Shown piece after piece: positions 25,805-34,362 of a DNA stretch of 64,000 nucleotides. The DNA lies in the NCBI GenBank assembly GCA_963779225.1, contig CAVZWW010000003.1, forward strand, positions 1,612,001-1,676,000. The letters are read 5' to 3'. Numbering within the stretch: position 1 is the stretch's first letter; each line of letters begins with the position of its first letter. Source of the DNA: CAVPCZ01 sp963779225 (lineage in GTDB: Bacteria > Bacteroidota > Ignavibacteria > UBA10030 > UBA6906). Position numbers and translations under genes: made by a program. The notes beneath the pieces are model-generated. The model was given only the letters and a program-made list of their open reading frames with translations, had not been told where the DNA came from and searched no databases.

Positions 25805-26947
25805 TCAGCGGACTTCCAGCGCATCCCTGCCCGGCAACTTCGGGAACGGCGCATGAGGTTCCGCCTGATACCAGAACGCGACGGAAGCGATGTCGTCCTG
25901 TAATGGCAGGTACCGTCCTCCCGATCTCCACCCCAGTGCCTGAATGGTTATCCGGAGATCCTTCTCAAAACGTACCGGATCGGTGATATGCCACCGGTAG
26001 AGCCCGAAGCGCTGTTGTGAACTGTATACGCCGTCCGGGCGAATGACCTGCGCGAGTCCGGAATAGGGCGTGGAAAACTCCTGGTACTGTTTCGTCTTCT
26101 GGTTCTCGAAGTTGTACGAACCGCAGAAGTAGTCTTCGGTGCCCGTTCCGCAGATGGTCGGATATTCGGCGTCGCCGTCCAGATAGAATTTGATCTCTCC
26201 TTCGCCCCACCATCCCGTATTGTTCACCTGCCAGGCCATGTAGGTACCGACGTAGTGCCCCCATCCTTTCACACCATCGAGGATGGTGTAGACGTCCTTA
26301 TAGGGAAGGGGGTTCACCCTTCGGAACTGCGCATGGAAGTATGCGGCGTCTTCGGGGATCTCTGTCAGCGTATAGTTCACCTGATAGAACAGGGTCATCT
26401 CCTCGTCGGCGATATTCTCCACCGTGATCCTGCATGCCTTACGGAACGGCATCTCCCAGTAGCAATTGAAGGCACTTCCCGGGTTGACGCAGACCGGGAG
26501 GGAGGAAATCTGTGCGTACTGGCCCCATCCGCAGGCAAAGAAATCTCCTATGGGCGCTTCCACCGACGGTGTGGCCTCGCCGTCCCAATAGATCCTCATA
26601 ATGGCATAACGCCAGTGTCCGGTCGGGGTCATCCAGATTTGCTGGATCGCCCCTGGTCCGGCGATCTCCGCGACCGCGAATGTCTCCTTCGCTTTGATCC
26701 TGATGCAAGGAGAGATCTTCCAACCCTTCCCGAGGTCGCGGCCTGCATTTGCGCCGGTCCCTTCAGTGGCCATCCCCCCCTTGCCTTTTTCTCCGGTAAA
26801 ATTCTCAGCGGAGATGGAGCGTGATTTTGCGCGGGAGAGTCGCGAGAGCGTACCCATGGTCATACCGAGCCCGTTGAACGACTGTTGTGCAATCATAATG
26901 TCTCCTATGAAGAATGCCAGTACGAGGAGAAGTGTGGGGATTTTCAT
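25805..26947 (-). CDS. DUF2961 / GH172-type exported furanosidase
   Basis: A 380-residue protein with a signal peptide (residues 1-20) and the DUF2961 pattern: GKGGMATEGTGANAGRDLG, IWMTPTGHWRYAIMRIYWDG, SVEAPIGDFFACGWG, WWGEGEIKFYLDGDAEYPTI and the following CGTGTEDYFCGSYNF. GH172 members in this fold act on alpha-D-fructofuranosides or alpha-D-arabinofuranosides, with catalytic glutamates in the GEGE and GTGTEDYF segments, both kept here. Exact substrate is not fixed. A perfect AGGAGG ribosome site precedes the ATG at 26947. Upstream on the same strand are a sugar-binding protein, an ABC permease and a FucI-like isomerase. It converges with the LarA-family gene, 12 bases away. Confidence 0.82.
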   Translation of the reverse strand: MKIPTLLLVLAFFIGDIMIAQQSFNGLGMTMGTLSRLSRAKSRSISAENFTGEKGKGGMATEGTGANAGRDLGKGWKISPCIRIKAKETFAVAEIAGPGAIQQIWMTPTGHWRYAIMRIYWDGEATPSVEAPIGDFFACGWGQYAQISSLPVCVNPGSAFNCYWEMPFRKACRITVENIADEEMTLFYQVNYTLTEIPEDAAYFHAQFRRVNPLPYKDVYTILDGVKGWGHYVGTYMAWQVNNTGWWGEGEIKFYLDGDAEYPTICGTGTEDYFCGSYNFENQKTKQYQEFSTPYSGLAQVIRPDGVYSSQQRFGLYRWHITDPVRFEKDLRITIQALGWRSGGRYLPLQDDIASVAFWYQAEPHAPFPKLPGRDALEVR

Positions 26948-26992
26948 GAAACCTCCTGAGTATGGAATGGAACGATCAGAAAAAGCCGTTGT

Positions 26993-27925
26993 TCACTCTT
27001 TCAGCAATTCTCCACCCTTGTCTATATTTTCTCTGGTAAAGACGCGTGACGGCAGGACGATTTCACGGGGGACCTGTTTGCCCTGAAGGATGGCGATCGC
27101 CGTGGAGATGGCTTCGGTGCCGCCGGTAGGATACTCGAACGATGCCGCGAGGATACCTTGCCGGACATACATCTGTCCCTCATGCGGGAGTGCATCGATC
27201 CCGACGAACCGGATCGATTTTTCGCGTCCCGCCGCCTTTGCCGCAAGGTAGGCGCCATGAGCACCCGGGTCGTTGTGAGCGTACACGAGATCGATTGTGG
27301 AGAAGCGGGCCAGGGCGGATTCCATCTCCTTGCGCGCGTTCGGTTCAAGCCACTTCATGTCCGCCTCAAAGATGATCTCGAGTGCACTATTACGGATTCC
27401 TTCCCGGAAGCCGGCGTTCCGATCCTGACCGGGTGTCGAGGTCATCAACCCCTTCAGCTCCACGATTTTGCCCTTCCCACCCAGAAGTTTGACGATCCAT
27501 CTTCCTGCAGCCCTGCCGATTTTCCGGTTGTCGGCGCCGATGAAGCAGGTGAAGTCATTGCCGAGCACGCGTCGGTCGAGCACGATAACGGGGATGCCCT
27601 GGCGAAACGCTGCAGCAACGGGTCTGGTGAGCGGGGCGGCTTCTTTGGGTGAGATGATGATGAGGTCGACCTTCTGGCGGACGAGCTCCTCGACATGCGC
27701 GGTCTGCCGGAGATTATCGTTTTGCGCATCCTTAAAGAGGACGGTCAGTTCGGGATGCTTCTCCGCGGCATTCCGGATGTCGGCGTTCATCTGCACACGC
27801 CATGGCTCGCCCAGGTTGCACTGGCTCATGCCGATGGTCCATCTGGGGGACTGGGGGAAGGCGATCGAAGAAAGGTTCAACAGGAATGCAATGCATGTGA
27901 AACCGCATGTCACGAAAAACCTCAT
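26993..27925 (-). CDS. Periplasmic sugar-binding protein of an ABC transporter
   Basis: A 310-residue RbsB/YtfQ-type binding protein with a signal peptide (residues 1-25). The type I periplasmic fold shows in TIGMSQCNLGEPWRVQMNAD, then DNLRQTAHVEELVRQKVDLI, IPVIVLDRR, FIGADNRKIGRAAGRW, VYAHNDPGAHGAYLAA and FVGIDALPHEG. The NLGEPWR start resembles binding proteins for furanose sugars such as galactofuranose, which would suit the downstream GH172-type gene, but this is only a resemblance. It is separated from the permease gene by a 248-base gap with tandem repeats, which may raise its level relative to the permease. Confidence 0.88.
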   Translation of the reverse strand: MRFFVTCGFTCIAFLLNLSSIAFPQSPRWTIGMSQCNLGEPWRVQMNADIRNAAEKHPELTVLFKDAQNDNLRQTAHVEELVRQKVDLIIISPKEAAPLTRPVAAAFRQGIPVIVLDRRVLGNDFTCFIGADNRKIGRAAGRWIVKLLGGKGKIVELKGLMTSTPGQDRNAGFREGIRNSALEIIFEADMKWLEPNARKEMESALARFSTIDLVYAHNDPGAHGAYLAAKAAGREKSIRFVGIDALPHEGQMYVRQGILAASFEYPTGGTEAISTAIAILQGKQVPREIVLPSRVFTRENIDKGGELLKE

Positions 27926-27960
27926 GGTTCCCTCCGGCTGTTGATGTTCCTGGTGTCGCT

Positions 27961-28052
27961 GCGGCGATCCCGCCTGATAAGTGTGTCAGTGTGGATCGGC
28001 GCCGTTGCGGCAATCCCGCGTGATAGGTCTGTGGGTGTGGACCGGTGCCGCT
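27961..28052. repeat. Two 46-bp imperfect tandem repeats between ABC transporter genes
   Basis: Unit 1 is 27961-28006 and unit 2 is 28007-28052; they agree at 37 of 46 positions. Each starts GCGGCRATCCCGC, which can fold (GCGG with CCGC). A partial third start (GCGGCGGTCCCGC) is at 28081. The repeats sit in the 248-base gap between the permease stop and the binding-protein start and encode nothing I can see. They may act as an mRNA-stabilising or processing element, as REP sequences do in other transporter operons. Confidence 0.6.
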
Positions 28053-28173
28053 GTGACGGGCTGCCCGGCCGTAGCCGGATGCGGCGGTCCCGCAGGGCGG
28101 GATGCGCCCCGGGTTGTCCCGGCATCCGGATGTTCATGAATTCGCTGCAACGGCGTTGTTCCCCCAGAGGATG

Positions 28174-29151
28174 TCAGGTCTGCTCTCTCTTCTGCAGAAG
28201 CACCGCCGCGAGGATGATCAGGCCCGTGAGCACGAGTCGTGTTTCTTCCCCGACGGCATTAATGCTCAGGATTTTCTCCAGATTGCCGATGATGAGCACG
28301 CCCAGCAGAGTCAGCCCGATAGATCCACGCCCGCCCGACAGGCTGGTGCCGCCGATGACGACCATGGCGATGGCAGTGAGTTCGTATGTTGCGCCCGCCT
28401 CGGGATCGCCCTGAAGCTCCTGTGCCGCCTGGCAGATTCCGGCCACGGCGCAAAAGAAGCCGCTGAGACCATAAGCGAGAACCTTCACCCTGCCAACGGG
28501 TATGCCGGCAAACCTTGCAGCCTCCTCGTTCCCGCCCACAGCATAGATCTCCCGTCCCCACGGCGTATGAACGAGCAGTACCCAGCAAAGGGCGACACAC
28601 CCGAGAAAAATCAGCGTGACCACAGCGATGTTATCGCCGAGGATACGGGCACTCACCAGGTCGAAGATGGACGGAACCTCGACGTACCGATAGGTCCCGT
28701 CTGCATTCAACACGGCGGTGGAGATCTTCTGCCCTCCCGAAACCAGTTTTGCCAGTCCGCGGCCGAAGACCATCATGGCCAGCGTGGCGATGAACGGCTG
28801 GACACGAAACCGTGCAATAATGCCGCCTGTAGCCATGCCCATCGCGAGACCGAGCAGGAGAGTCGCCCCGACGGTCAGAGCATCGGGCATTTCCCGTTGA
28901 ATGGAGAAGAGTGAAAAGACGACCGCGCACAGGCCCAGCAGGCTGCCCACCGCCAGATCGATACCGCCCGCGATAATCACCAGCGTCATCCCGCAGGCAA
29001 GGATTCCGTACACAGAGACCTGCCGCAGCATGTCGCGGTGCGTATCCCACTGAAAGAATGTTCCATCGGCGTTGAAGAGTGCACCCACGGCCAGCACGAG
29101 ACCGAGGGAGAAGAACGCCCGGACGAGGGGGTGACGGCTACTGAATGCCAC
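28174..29151 (-). CDS. Sugar ABC transporter permease (RbsC-like)
   Basis: A 325-residue inner-membrane protein with about 9-10 helices. Family signatures are ISVYG-like SVYGILACGMTLVIIAGGID then LAVGSLLGLCAV, RFRVQPFIATLAMMVFGRGL, GGNEEAARFAGIPVGRVKV with the EAA-type loop, and VVIGGTSLSGGRGSIGLTL. The start is a GTG at 29151 that overlaps the isomerase gene by 14 bases, so translation is probably coupled. No ATPase gene lies in this cluster, although ribose-type transporters need one; the orphan ATPase at 42304-43803 may supply it. Confidence 0.9.
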   Translation of the reverse strand: MAFSSRHPLVRAFFSLGLVLAVGALFNADGTFFQWDTHRDMLRQVSVYGILACGMTLVIIAGGIDLAVGSLLGLCAVVFSLFSIQREMPDALTVGATLLLGLAMGMATGGIIARFRVQPFIATLAMMVFGRGLAKLVSGGQKISTAVLNADGTYRYVEVPSIFDLVSARILGDNIAVVTLIFLGCVALCWVLLVHTPWGREIYAVGGNEEAARFAGIPVGRVKVLAYGLSGFFCAVAGICQAAQELQGDPEAGATYELTAIAMVVIGGTSLSGGRGSIGLTLLGVLIIGNLEKILSINAVGEETRLVLTGLIILAAVLLQKREQT

Positions 29152-30736
29152 AGAAGAAGACTTTCAGTCCGAGATTCTTCATGGCAGCGGCTTTGGCGAA
29201 CAGCGCACGCCGCGCTCCGGCGGCGTCCGGGGCATAGACCACCTGGATGTGGTTCGACCTGTGACGGGCCATCATCTGGTCGCGGGTTACGCCTTTCAGC
29301 AGTGCGTGCATGATCGGCCATTGCCCGGTGGTTTGCTTCCAGCGATCCTCGGTCTCCTCCCGGGGCAGCTGGACGACCTCACCGATTCCCAGATCGCACT
29401 GGAGTTTGCCGTCCGCAACGAAAACGCGGCTCCAGACGATGTGTCCGGGTTTGCTGACGCCTTTCACCGAAGAACCCCCCAGCCTGAAATACATGGGAGG
29501 CTGTCGTTCTCCGACCGCTCCGCGATATCCGTCAACAAAATGAGCGGGAGGTGCGGCGCCGGAAATTTCCAGCACCCACACGAAACCGTTGATACCATTG
29601 CCGCGATAGTGGCGTCCCCAGCGGACATCATGTAAGGTATTCTCCGGGGTCAGCCCCATTTGCCGCCAGAGGCGATACGTTACCAGGCAGTCGACGCCGG
29701 CACATTCATCCACTTCGTTGAAGTGCGGCAGCGCCTCGCCCGGAAACAATTCCCTGCCGGTGGATTCGTGGTACACGGGCGGGCGTTCGACGTTGTTCAG
29801 CATCCCTTCCACGAGATCCGATGCCGGCGCCAGATCTTTCAGCCCCTGTTGATACTGGATGCCGATGGTATCGCAGCCGAACTCATCCGCGAGGCGGACG
29901 GCTGCAATGTACATCTTGCATTGTTGCAGCACCTGGGCGCGCGTGAGTTCTGTGGCTTCATCGGTGCCAAACGCGAAGGACATACCGCGCGCGAGCAGCC
30001 AGTCAAGTACGTCGCCGGCCTCGCGATCGGTCACGGTGGACATTCTGGCGTAAAGGGTCGATTGGCTCAGACGTTCCTTGAAAATTCCCGTTGGGTGGAG
30101 CAGTTCGTCCGGCACGATCGCGTTGTACATCCCCATGCATCCTTCGTCAAAAATCCCCATGATGGCTTTGCGGGAGCGGAATGTTTCAGCGAACCCCTTG
30201 CCGATCTTTTCTGCGGCCGCCGGTACTTTCACGTCCTTATAGGCACGGACGTGCGACGTGTCATGGCGGATTTTTCCCTGCTTCATCCAGCGGGCAAGGG
30301 CCTTGGTGAAGAAAGGGTCGGTAAAATCCTCACTCCAGAGTGAACTGAACAACACTCCCGCCTTGGTGAGGGAAGCATTGAGGTTCAGGAGTCCCACGAG
30401 TCCGGGCCACGTGCCGCTCCAGTTGGCGATCGTGAGGATGGGGCCACGATGTGTTATGAGGCCGGGGAGCACATGGTGTGTGTACTGCCATACGGCTTCC
30501 GCCACGATCAGCGGCGCTGTCGGGGGGATTGTACGAAACACCTCCATGCCGTACTTCTGGCTGTCGATGAAGCCGTGTTTCTTGAGAGGGTCGTAGGCGT
30601 GGGCGCGTCGCACGGTCCCGCCGAGCTTCTGGACGGCGGCCACGATCTGTTTTTCCATGGCAGCCTGTGCGGCTTCACAGTTTTGATTTGCAGCGGGACG
30701 GAGGTCCCCGCTTGCTACGAGATAGATGGGTTTCAT
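29138..30736 (-). CDS. L-fucose/D-arabinose isomerase-like protein
   Basis: A 532-residue protein that resembles the FucI/AraA superfamily of manganese aldose-ketose isomerases. Likely metal ligands are the acidic residues in GIFDEGCMGMYNA (near residue 195) and HFNEVDECAGVDCLVTYRLW (near 340), and the histidine in RSNHIQVVYAPD near the C-terminus. It is clearly diverged from E. coli FucI, so the substrate is uncertain. L-fucose and D-arabinose share the relevant stereochemistry and are both plausible. It is the first gene of the minus-strand operon (isomerase, permease, binding protein, GH172), with GAGGAA before the ATG. It diverges from a GHMP sugar kinase. Confidence 0.7.
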   Translation of the reverse strand: MKPIYLVASGDLRPAANQNCEAAQAAMEKQIVAAVQKLGGTVRRAHAYDPLKKHGFIDSQKYGMEVFRTIPPTAPLIVAEAVWQYTHHVLPGLITHRGPILTIANWSGTWPGLVGLLNLNASLTKAGVLFSSLWSEDFTDPFFTKALARWMKQGKIRHDTSHVRAYKDVKVPAAAEKIGKGFAETFRSRKAIMGIFDEGCMGMYNAIVPDELLHPTGIFKERLSQSTLYARMSTVTDREAGDVLDWLLARGMSFAFGTDEATELTRAQVLQQCKMYIAAVRLADEFGCDTIGIQYQQGLKDLAPASDLVEGMLNNVERPPVYHESTGRELFPGEALPHFNEVDECAGVDCLVTYRLWRQMGLTPENTLHDVRWGRHYRGNGINGFVWVLEISGAAPPAHFVDGYRGAVGERQPPMYFRLGGSSVKGVSKPGHIVWSRVFVADGKLQCDLGIGEVVQLPREETEDRWKQTTGQWPIMHALLKGVTRDQMMARHRSNHIQVVYAPDAAGARRALFAKAAAMKNLGLKVFFCGIQ

Positions 30737-30866
30737 AGTCCGGTTCCTCTGTTGGAGGTGAGGTCAGGAGCTGCTTGCGAGAGAAATCTGATGAATCCAT
30801 AACTGTCGTCTGGCGGAGCGAAGAGAGCCAGTGCAAAAACTACAGAAAAATGAACGGAAACACAAC

Positions 30867-30895
30867 TTGAACTTTGGTTAACTGCTATCTACATT
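30867..30895 (+). promoter_or_regulatory. Candidate promoter of the GHMP kinase gene
   Basis: TTGAAC at 30867-30872 and TACATT at 30890-30895 are 17 bases apart in the 199-base region between the divergent isomerase and kinase genes. It gives a leader of about 35 bases, with AAAGGTGG just before the ATG at 30936. Confidence 0.45.
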
Positions 30896-30935
30896 ACTAT
30901 CCTCTGCCAAAGGATCCCTACAAGAAAGGTGGTTC

Positions 30936-32033
30936 ATGTCTGCCAGGAATGACGCTCCGCGTGCTTTGAGGGTCATCAATAGTGTCGCCCCCATGCGCAT
31001 TGCCGATAATGGGGGATGGACGGATACCTGGTTTGCCGGCCATGGTAAGATCTTCAATATCGGTGTCTATCCCTATGCCGAGGTGCAGGTGGAGGTCTTT
31101 CCTTCGGACGGGCGGCAGGATCGAGTGGTGATTCAGGCCGAAAACTATGGCGACCGGTATGCCGTGGCTCCTGAGCTGGATGTCTGGACGAAGCATCCAC
31201 TTCTCGAAGCCGCCATTCATTATATGCGTGTCCCGGAAAACCTCTCTCTGCAGGTCTCGATTTTTTCGGAGGCTCCGGCGGGCGCATCCACCGGGACATC
31301 GGCGTCCGTGTCGGTGGCGCTGATCGGGGCGCTCGACCGGTTGACGCCCGGACGCATGACTCCGCATGAAGTCGCGCAGGCCGCCCACTACGTGGAAATG
31401 AACTTACTCGGCCTGCAATGCGGCATACAGGATCAGCTCTGTTCGGCCTACGGGGGGATCAACTACATTGAAATGCGCCAGTTTCCCTGGGCGGTTGTCT
31501 CCCAACTCCAGGTGCCAAACGCCATCTGGTGGGAACTTGAACGAAGGCTGACCCTCATTTTCCTCGGACACTCTCACGATTCTTCCGAACTGCACAAAAT
31601 GGTGATCAAAGATCTTGAGAACGAGGGTCCTCAATCGGCACGGCTCCAGGCGCTCCGGTCAACGGCAGAACAGTCGAGGGATGCCGTGTATGACGGCGAT
31701 TTTGCGGCGCTTGGCAGGGCCATGGCGGAGAACACCCGGGCGCAGACGCATCTTCATCCTGATCTGGTCAGCGCCGATGCGTTGCGGGTGATTGAAATAG
31801 CCCGCGCTCACGGCGCCATCGGCTGGAAGGTAAACGGCGCCGGAGGGAATGGGGGATCCGTGACGATTCTCGGCGGTCCCCTGTCAATCGCCAATCGGCG
31901 GATGATCAAGGACATCGAAGACGAAAACCCCCTCTTCCGCAACATCCCGATCTATCTCAGCCGTTTCGGCCTCCGGACATGGGAATCCATGCCACCGGGA
32001 CCTGCATCGTATCCTGAACCTTCCCGGTCATGA
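30936..32033 (+). CDS. GHMP-family sugar kinase
   Basis: A 365-residue cytoplasmic kinase with all three GHMP motifs: the N-terminal APMRIADNGGWTDTW, the phosphate loop EAPAGASTGTSASVSVAL near residue 112, and the C-terminal KVNGAGGNGGSVTIL near 295. The first motif places it with D-glycero-D-manno-heptose-7-phosphate kinase and L-fucokinase, which phosphorylate sugars or sugar phosphates at C1. Being divergent from a FucI-like isomerase and a sugar transporter, it may phosphorylate L-fucose or D-arabinose, but this is inference. The last codons overlap the prsW-like gene by ATGA. Confidence 0.82.
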   Translation: MSARNDAPRALRVINSVAPMRIADNGGWTDTWFAGHGKIFNIGVYPYAEVQVEVFPSDGRQDRVVIQAENYGDRYAVAPELDVWTKHPLLEAAIHYMRVPENLSLQVSIFSEAPAGASTGTSASVSVALIGALDRLTPGRMTPHEVAQAAHYVEMNLLGLQCGIQDQLCSAYGGINYIEMRQFPWAVVSQLQVPNAIWWELERRLTLIFLGHSHDSSELHKMVIKDLENEGPQSARLQALRSTAEQSRDAVYDGDFAALGRAMAENTRAQTHLHPDLVSADALRVIEIARAHGAIGWKVNGAGGNGGSVTILGGPLSIANRRMIKDIEDENPLFRNIPIYLSRFGLRTWESMPPGPASYPEPSRS

Positions 32034-33001
32034 TTGAGTCACTCCTCGCCGTTTCGGCGATCGCACCCTCGGCTCTTCTGGTCTGGTACTTTCACGCACG
32101 TGATCTGTATCCCGAACCCCCGCGTATTCTCTGGACTACTTTTGCACTCGGCGTGCTCTCTGTCCTTCCGGTGTTGATGGTGGGTGTTCCCATCCATCTG
32201 CTGATCGGCGGGATTGAAGCTCCGTTAATCAGAGGATTTCTGGAAGCATTCTTTGTCGCGGCTATACCCGAAGAGTTCTTCAAACTGGCTATTCTGCTGC
32301 TGTACAGCATGCGGCGCGTGGAATTCGACGAACCGATGGATGGCATTGTGTACGGCGTCGTAGCGTCATTGGGGTTTGCCACGTTTGAAAATATCTTGTA
32401 CGTCTTTGACGGCGGACTCAGCGTTGCGGTCTCCCGCGCCTTCTCCGCGGTACCCTTTCATGCATTCGCGGGAGCGATTCTGGGATATTATGTCGGCCAG
32501 GCGAAGTTCCGTCCGGAAGAGAGGTGGCTGTTGATTGTGAAGGGGTACGGGGCGGTCATGCTTCTGCACGGGCTGTATGATTTCCCGTTGCTGACACTGA
32601 TGGCTGTGAAGAAGGCGTCGAGCGGCGGGCTTCTCGCGCTTATCACGGTTCTTGTGCTGGTGATAGAGTGGCGTTGGGCGCTGCGATTGGTACGCAGGTT
32701 GAGAAGGGAGCAGCTGGCCCTGCAGGCCGCTGTGGCAGGTGCCGGAACAGTTCCGTTGACTTTTATGCCACCGGTATCCGTCGGGGCCCGGATTAGCGCG
32801 ATTGCCCAGACGGTTGTGGGCCTCCTGTTCGCCAGCGGGGGGGGGACGGTGACACTCGGTCTGTTACTTGCGGCCGCCATTGGGGCTGTGTCGGAAGACC
32901 ATGCGATGAGCGTTCTTGTTGGCGGAGCGCTGCTTGGGGTTTTTCCTCTTGTCGGAGGTCTGGTCCTGTTCATCAAAGGCGTGCAACGGCTGAACGGGTG
33001 A
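32030..33001 (+). CDS. PrsW-family glutamic intramembrane protease
   Basis: A 323-residue protein with about 8 membrane helices. PrsW motifs are all present: the AAIPEEFFK pair Glu81-Glu82, EFDEPMDGIVYGVVASLGFA then TFENILYV with Glu120, FHAFAGAILGYYVG and LLHGLYDF. In Bacillus, PrsW cleaves the anti-sigma factor RsiW; other members cut different membrane proteins. No sigma or anti-sigma gene is nearby. The ATG overlaps the GHMP kinase stop (ATGA), so the two are translationally coupled, which is an odd pairing. The C-terminal 100 residues carry two extra helices beyond the core. Confidence 0.88.
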   Translation: MIESLLAVSAIAPSALLVWYFHARDLYPEPPRILWTTFALGVLSVLPVLMVGVPIHLLIGGIEAPLIRGFLEAFFVAAIPEEFFKLAILLLYSMRRVEFDEPMDGIVYGVVASLGFATFENILYVFDGGLSVAVSRAFSAVPFHAFAGAILGYYVGQAKFRPEERWLLIVKGYGAVMLLHGLYDFPLLTLMAVKKASSGGLLALITVLVLVIEWRWALRLVRRLRREQLALQAAVAGAGTVPLTFMPPVSVGARISAIAQTVVGLLFASGGGTVTLGLLLAAAIGAVSEDHAMSVLVGGALLGVFPLVGGLVLFIKGVQRLNG

Positions 33002-33166
33002 TAGCGGGATACCAGGTATCGTCACATTCCTACGAGCCTGATTGTTCCGGTCGGCGATACTCCCTCTCACATTAATCACGAGCTCACGCCTCATGCGAAT
33101 TACACATGAACCACGGCCTCCCGGCAGGTAACCGCCGGTCAGCACTATGCAGAGACATATTGACCG

Positions 33167-34033
33167 ATGACGCTGAAAACGATATTCTCGAAATACCGGA
33201 GCAGCATTCTTCTCGCATTCTCGTTCGTTGTTGTAGAGAAGATAGCATGGATTGTTGAACCTACCGTATTTGGCGACGTCATCGACGCTATGATCGATGC
33301 GCTTGCCATCCCGCCGAAAGGTTCTCCGACCATACCTCTCCTTATCTGGATCGGGATTTTTGCAATCAACTCAGGCGTTGGGACGTATCGCCGGTCCCGG
33401 GATGAGAAGATCTATCTCAGAATTTACGGCAACCTTGTGGGTGGTATCGCACGCATGGTGAAAAGGGGATCGATAGATGCCTCGCGTGCTGCCGCACGGG
33501 CTGACCTGTCCCGTGAAGTCATCAGTTTCTACCAATATCGGGTCCCGGATCTCATCGAACAGGTAATCGATATTGGTGGCGCGATCGTCGCACTGACCCT
33601 GTTCGATTGGCGTCTTGGCGCAACATGCGCCACAATCCTTGTCCCGACTATCGTAATGGGCAGCATCTACAATAGGAAAGTGTCTTTCTTTCAGAAACAG
33701 ATCCATGATGGACAGGAAGACGTCTATCGTGTCTACTCGTCCAACGATGTCGAGGAGGTGCGGTCGTACTACATTGAGATGGCAAAGTGGAAGCAAAAGA
33801 CCGCTAACTGGGGAGCAATGAACTTCGGTTTTCTTCGAGTATTCCTCCTGGGAATCTTCCTGGTCATTCTGTATGTGGCAATCGATCTTGATGATTTTTC
33901 CACCGGCAACATCTATTCCATTGCGGCCTATGTGTGGACGTTCGTTACCTCCTCCGAGTATTTGCCGGAACAACTGGAAAGCATGACATCCGTGAGGGAT
34001 ATCAGCGAGCGTCTGGAGGCTGAGGGTGACTGA
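33167..34033 (+). CDS. Stand-alone ABC transporter six-helix membrane domain
   Basis: A 288-residue protein with the layout of an ABC exporter membrane domain: six likely helices, starting after a short basic N-terminus, with coupling-type loops (GTYRRSRDEKIYLRIYGNLV, SFFQKQIHDGQEDVYRVYSS). It ends at residue 288 with a stop and has no ATP-binding domain, Walker motif or LSGGQ. A family of such membrane-only proteins exists, so it need not be a truncation. No ATPase lies beside it. Function is unknown. The following gap holds a hairpin and no gene. Confidence 0.7.
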   Translation: MTLKTIFSKYRSSILLAFSFVVVEKIAWIVEPTVFGDVIDAMIDALAIPPKGSPTIPLLIWIGIFAINSGVGTYRRSRDEKIYLRIYGNLVGGIARMVKRGSIDASRAAARADLSREVISFYQYRVPDLIEQVIDIGGAIVALTLFDWRLGATCATILVPTIVMGSIYNRKVSFFQKQIHDGQEDVYRVYSSNDVEEVRSYYIEMAKWKQKTANWGAMNFGFLRVFLLGIFLVILYVAIDLDDFSTGNIYSIAAYVWTFVTSSEYLPEQLESMTSVRDISERLEAEGD

Positions 34034-34362
34034 ATCTCCTGCCCCGGACGGTGATTTCGTCCGGAGAGCACAATTGTTCCAGGGAAAACCCGTAACCGGT
34101 GTGTGAGGGCATTCGGAGAGGAGACTATCCTGTGGAGGGGGAGAATGATTCATGTGGAACACCACCAGGAATCACGGTGACTGAAGGTGAAGGAGTGGAA
34201 TGAGAAGACATCCGTCATTGACATGTGGTTCCGCCAGGTGTCTACGCGGGTGAACCCTCTCCTGCAGCATCGATATGGCTGCGCCTGACAGCCAACGGCG
34301 TAATCCACCTTCCGTGATGTGAGGTACCGGGACGGACATGGACAGCTGGACAGAGGACCCCT
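34034..34362. other. 329-base gap with a hairpin and no convincing gene
   Basis: CCGGACG at 34044-34050 and CGTCCGG at 34058-34064 form a 7-bp stem with a 7-base loop, 11 bases after the preceding stop; no T-run follows. The rest has only short broken frames on both strands, none recognisable. An AGAGGA ribosome site at about 34353-34358 belongs to the zwf remnant. Confidence 0.5.

Noticed and set aside
27961..28052. Possible CRISPR repeats
   Set aside because: The units are directly adjacent, imperfect and only two to three in number, with no spacers and no cas genes.
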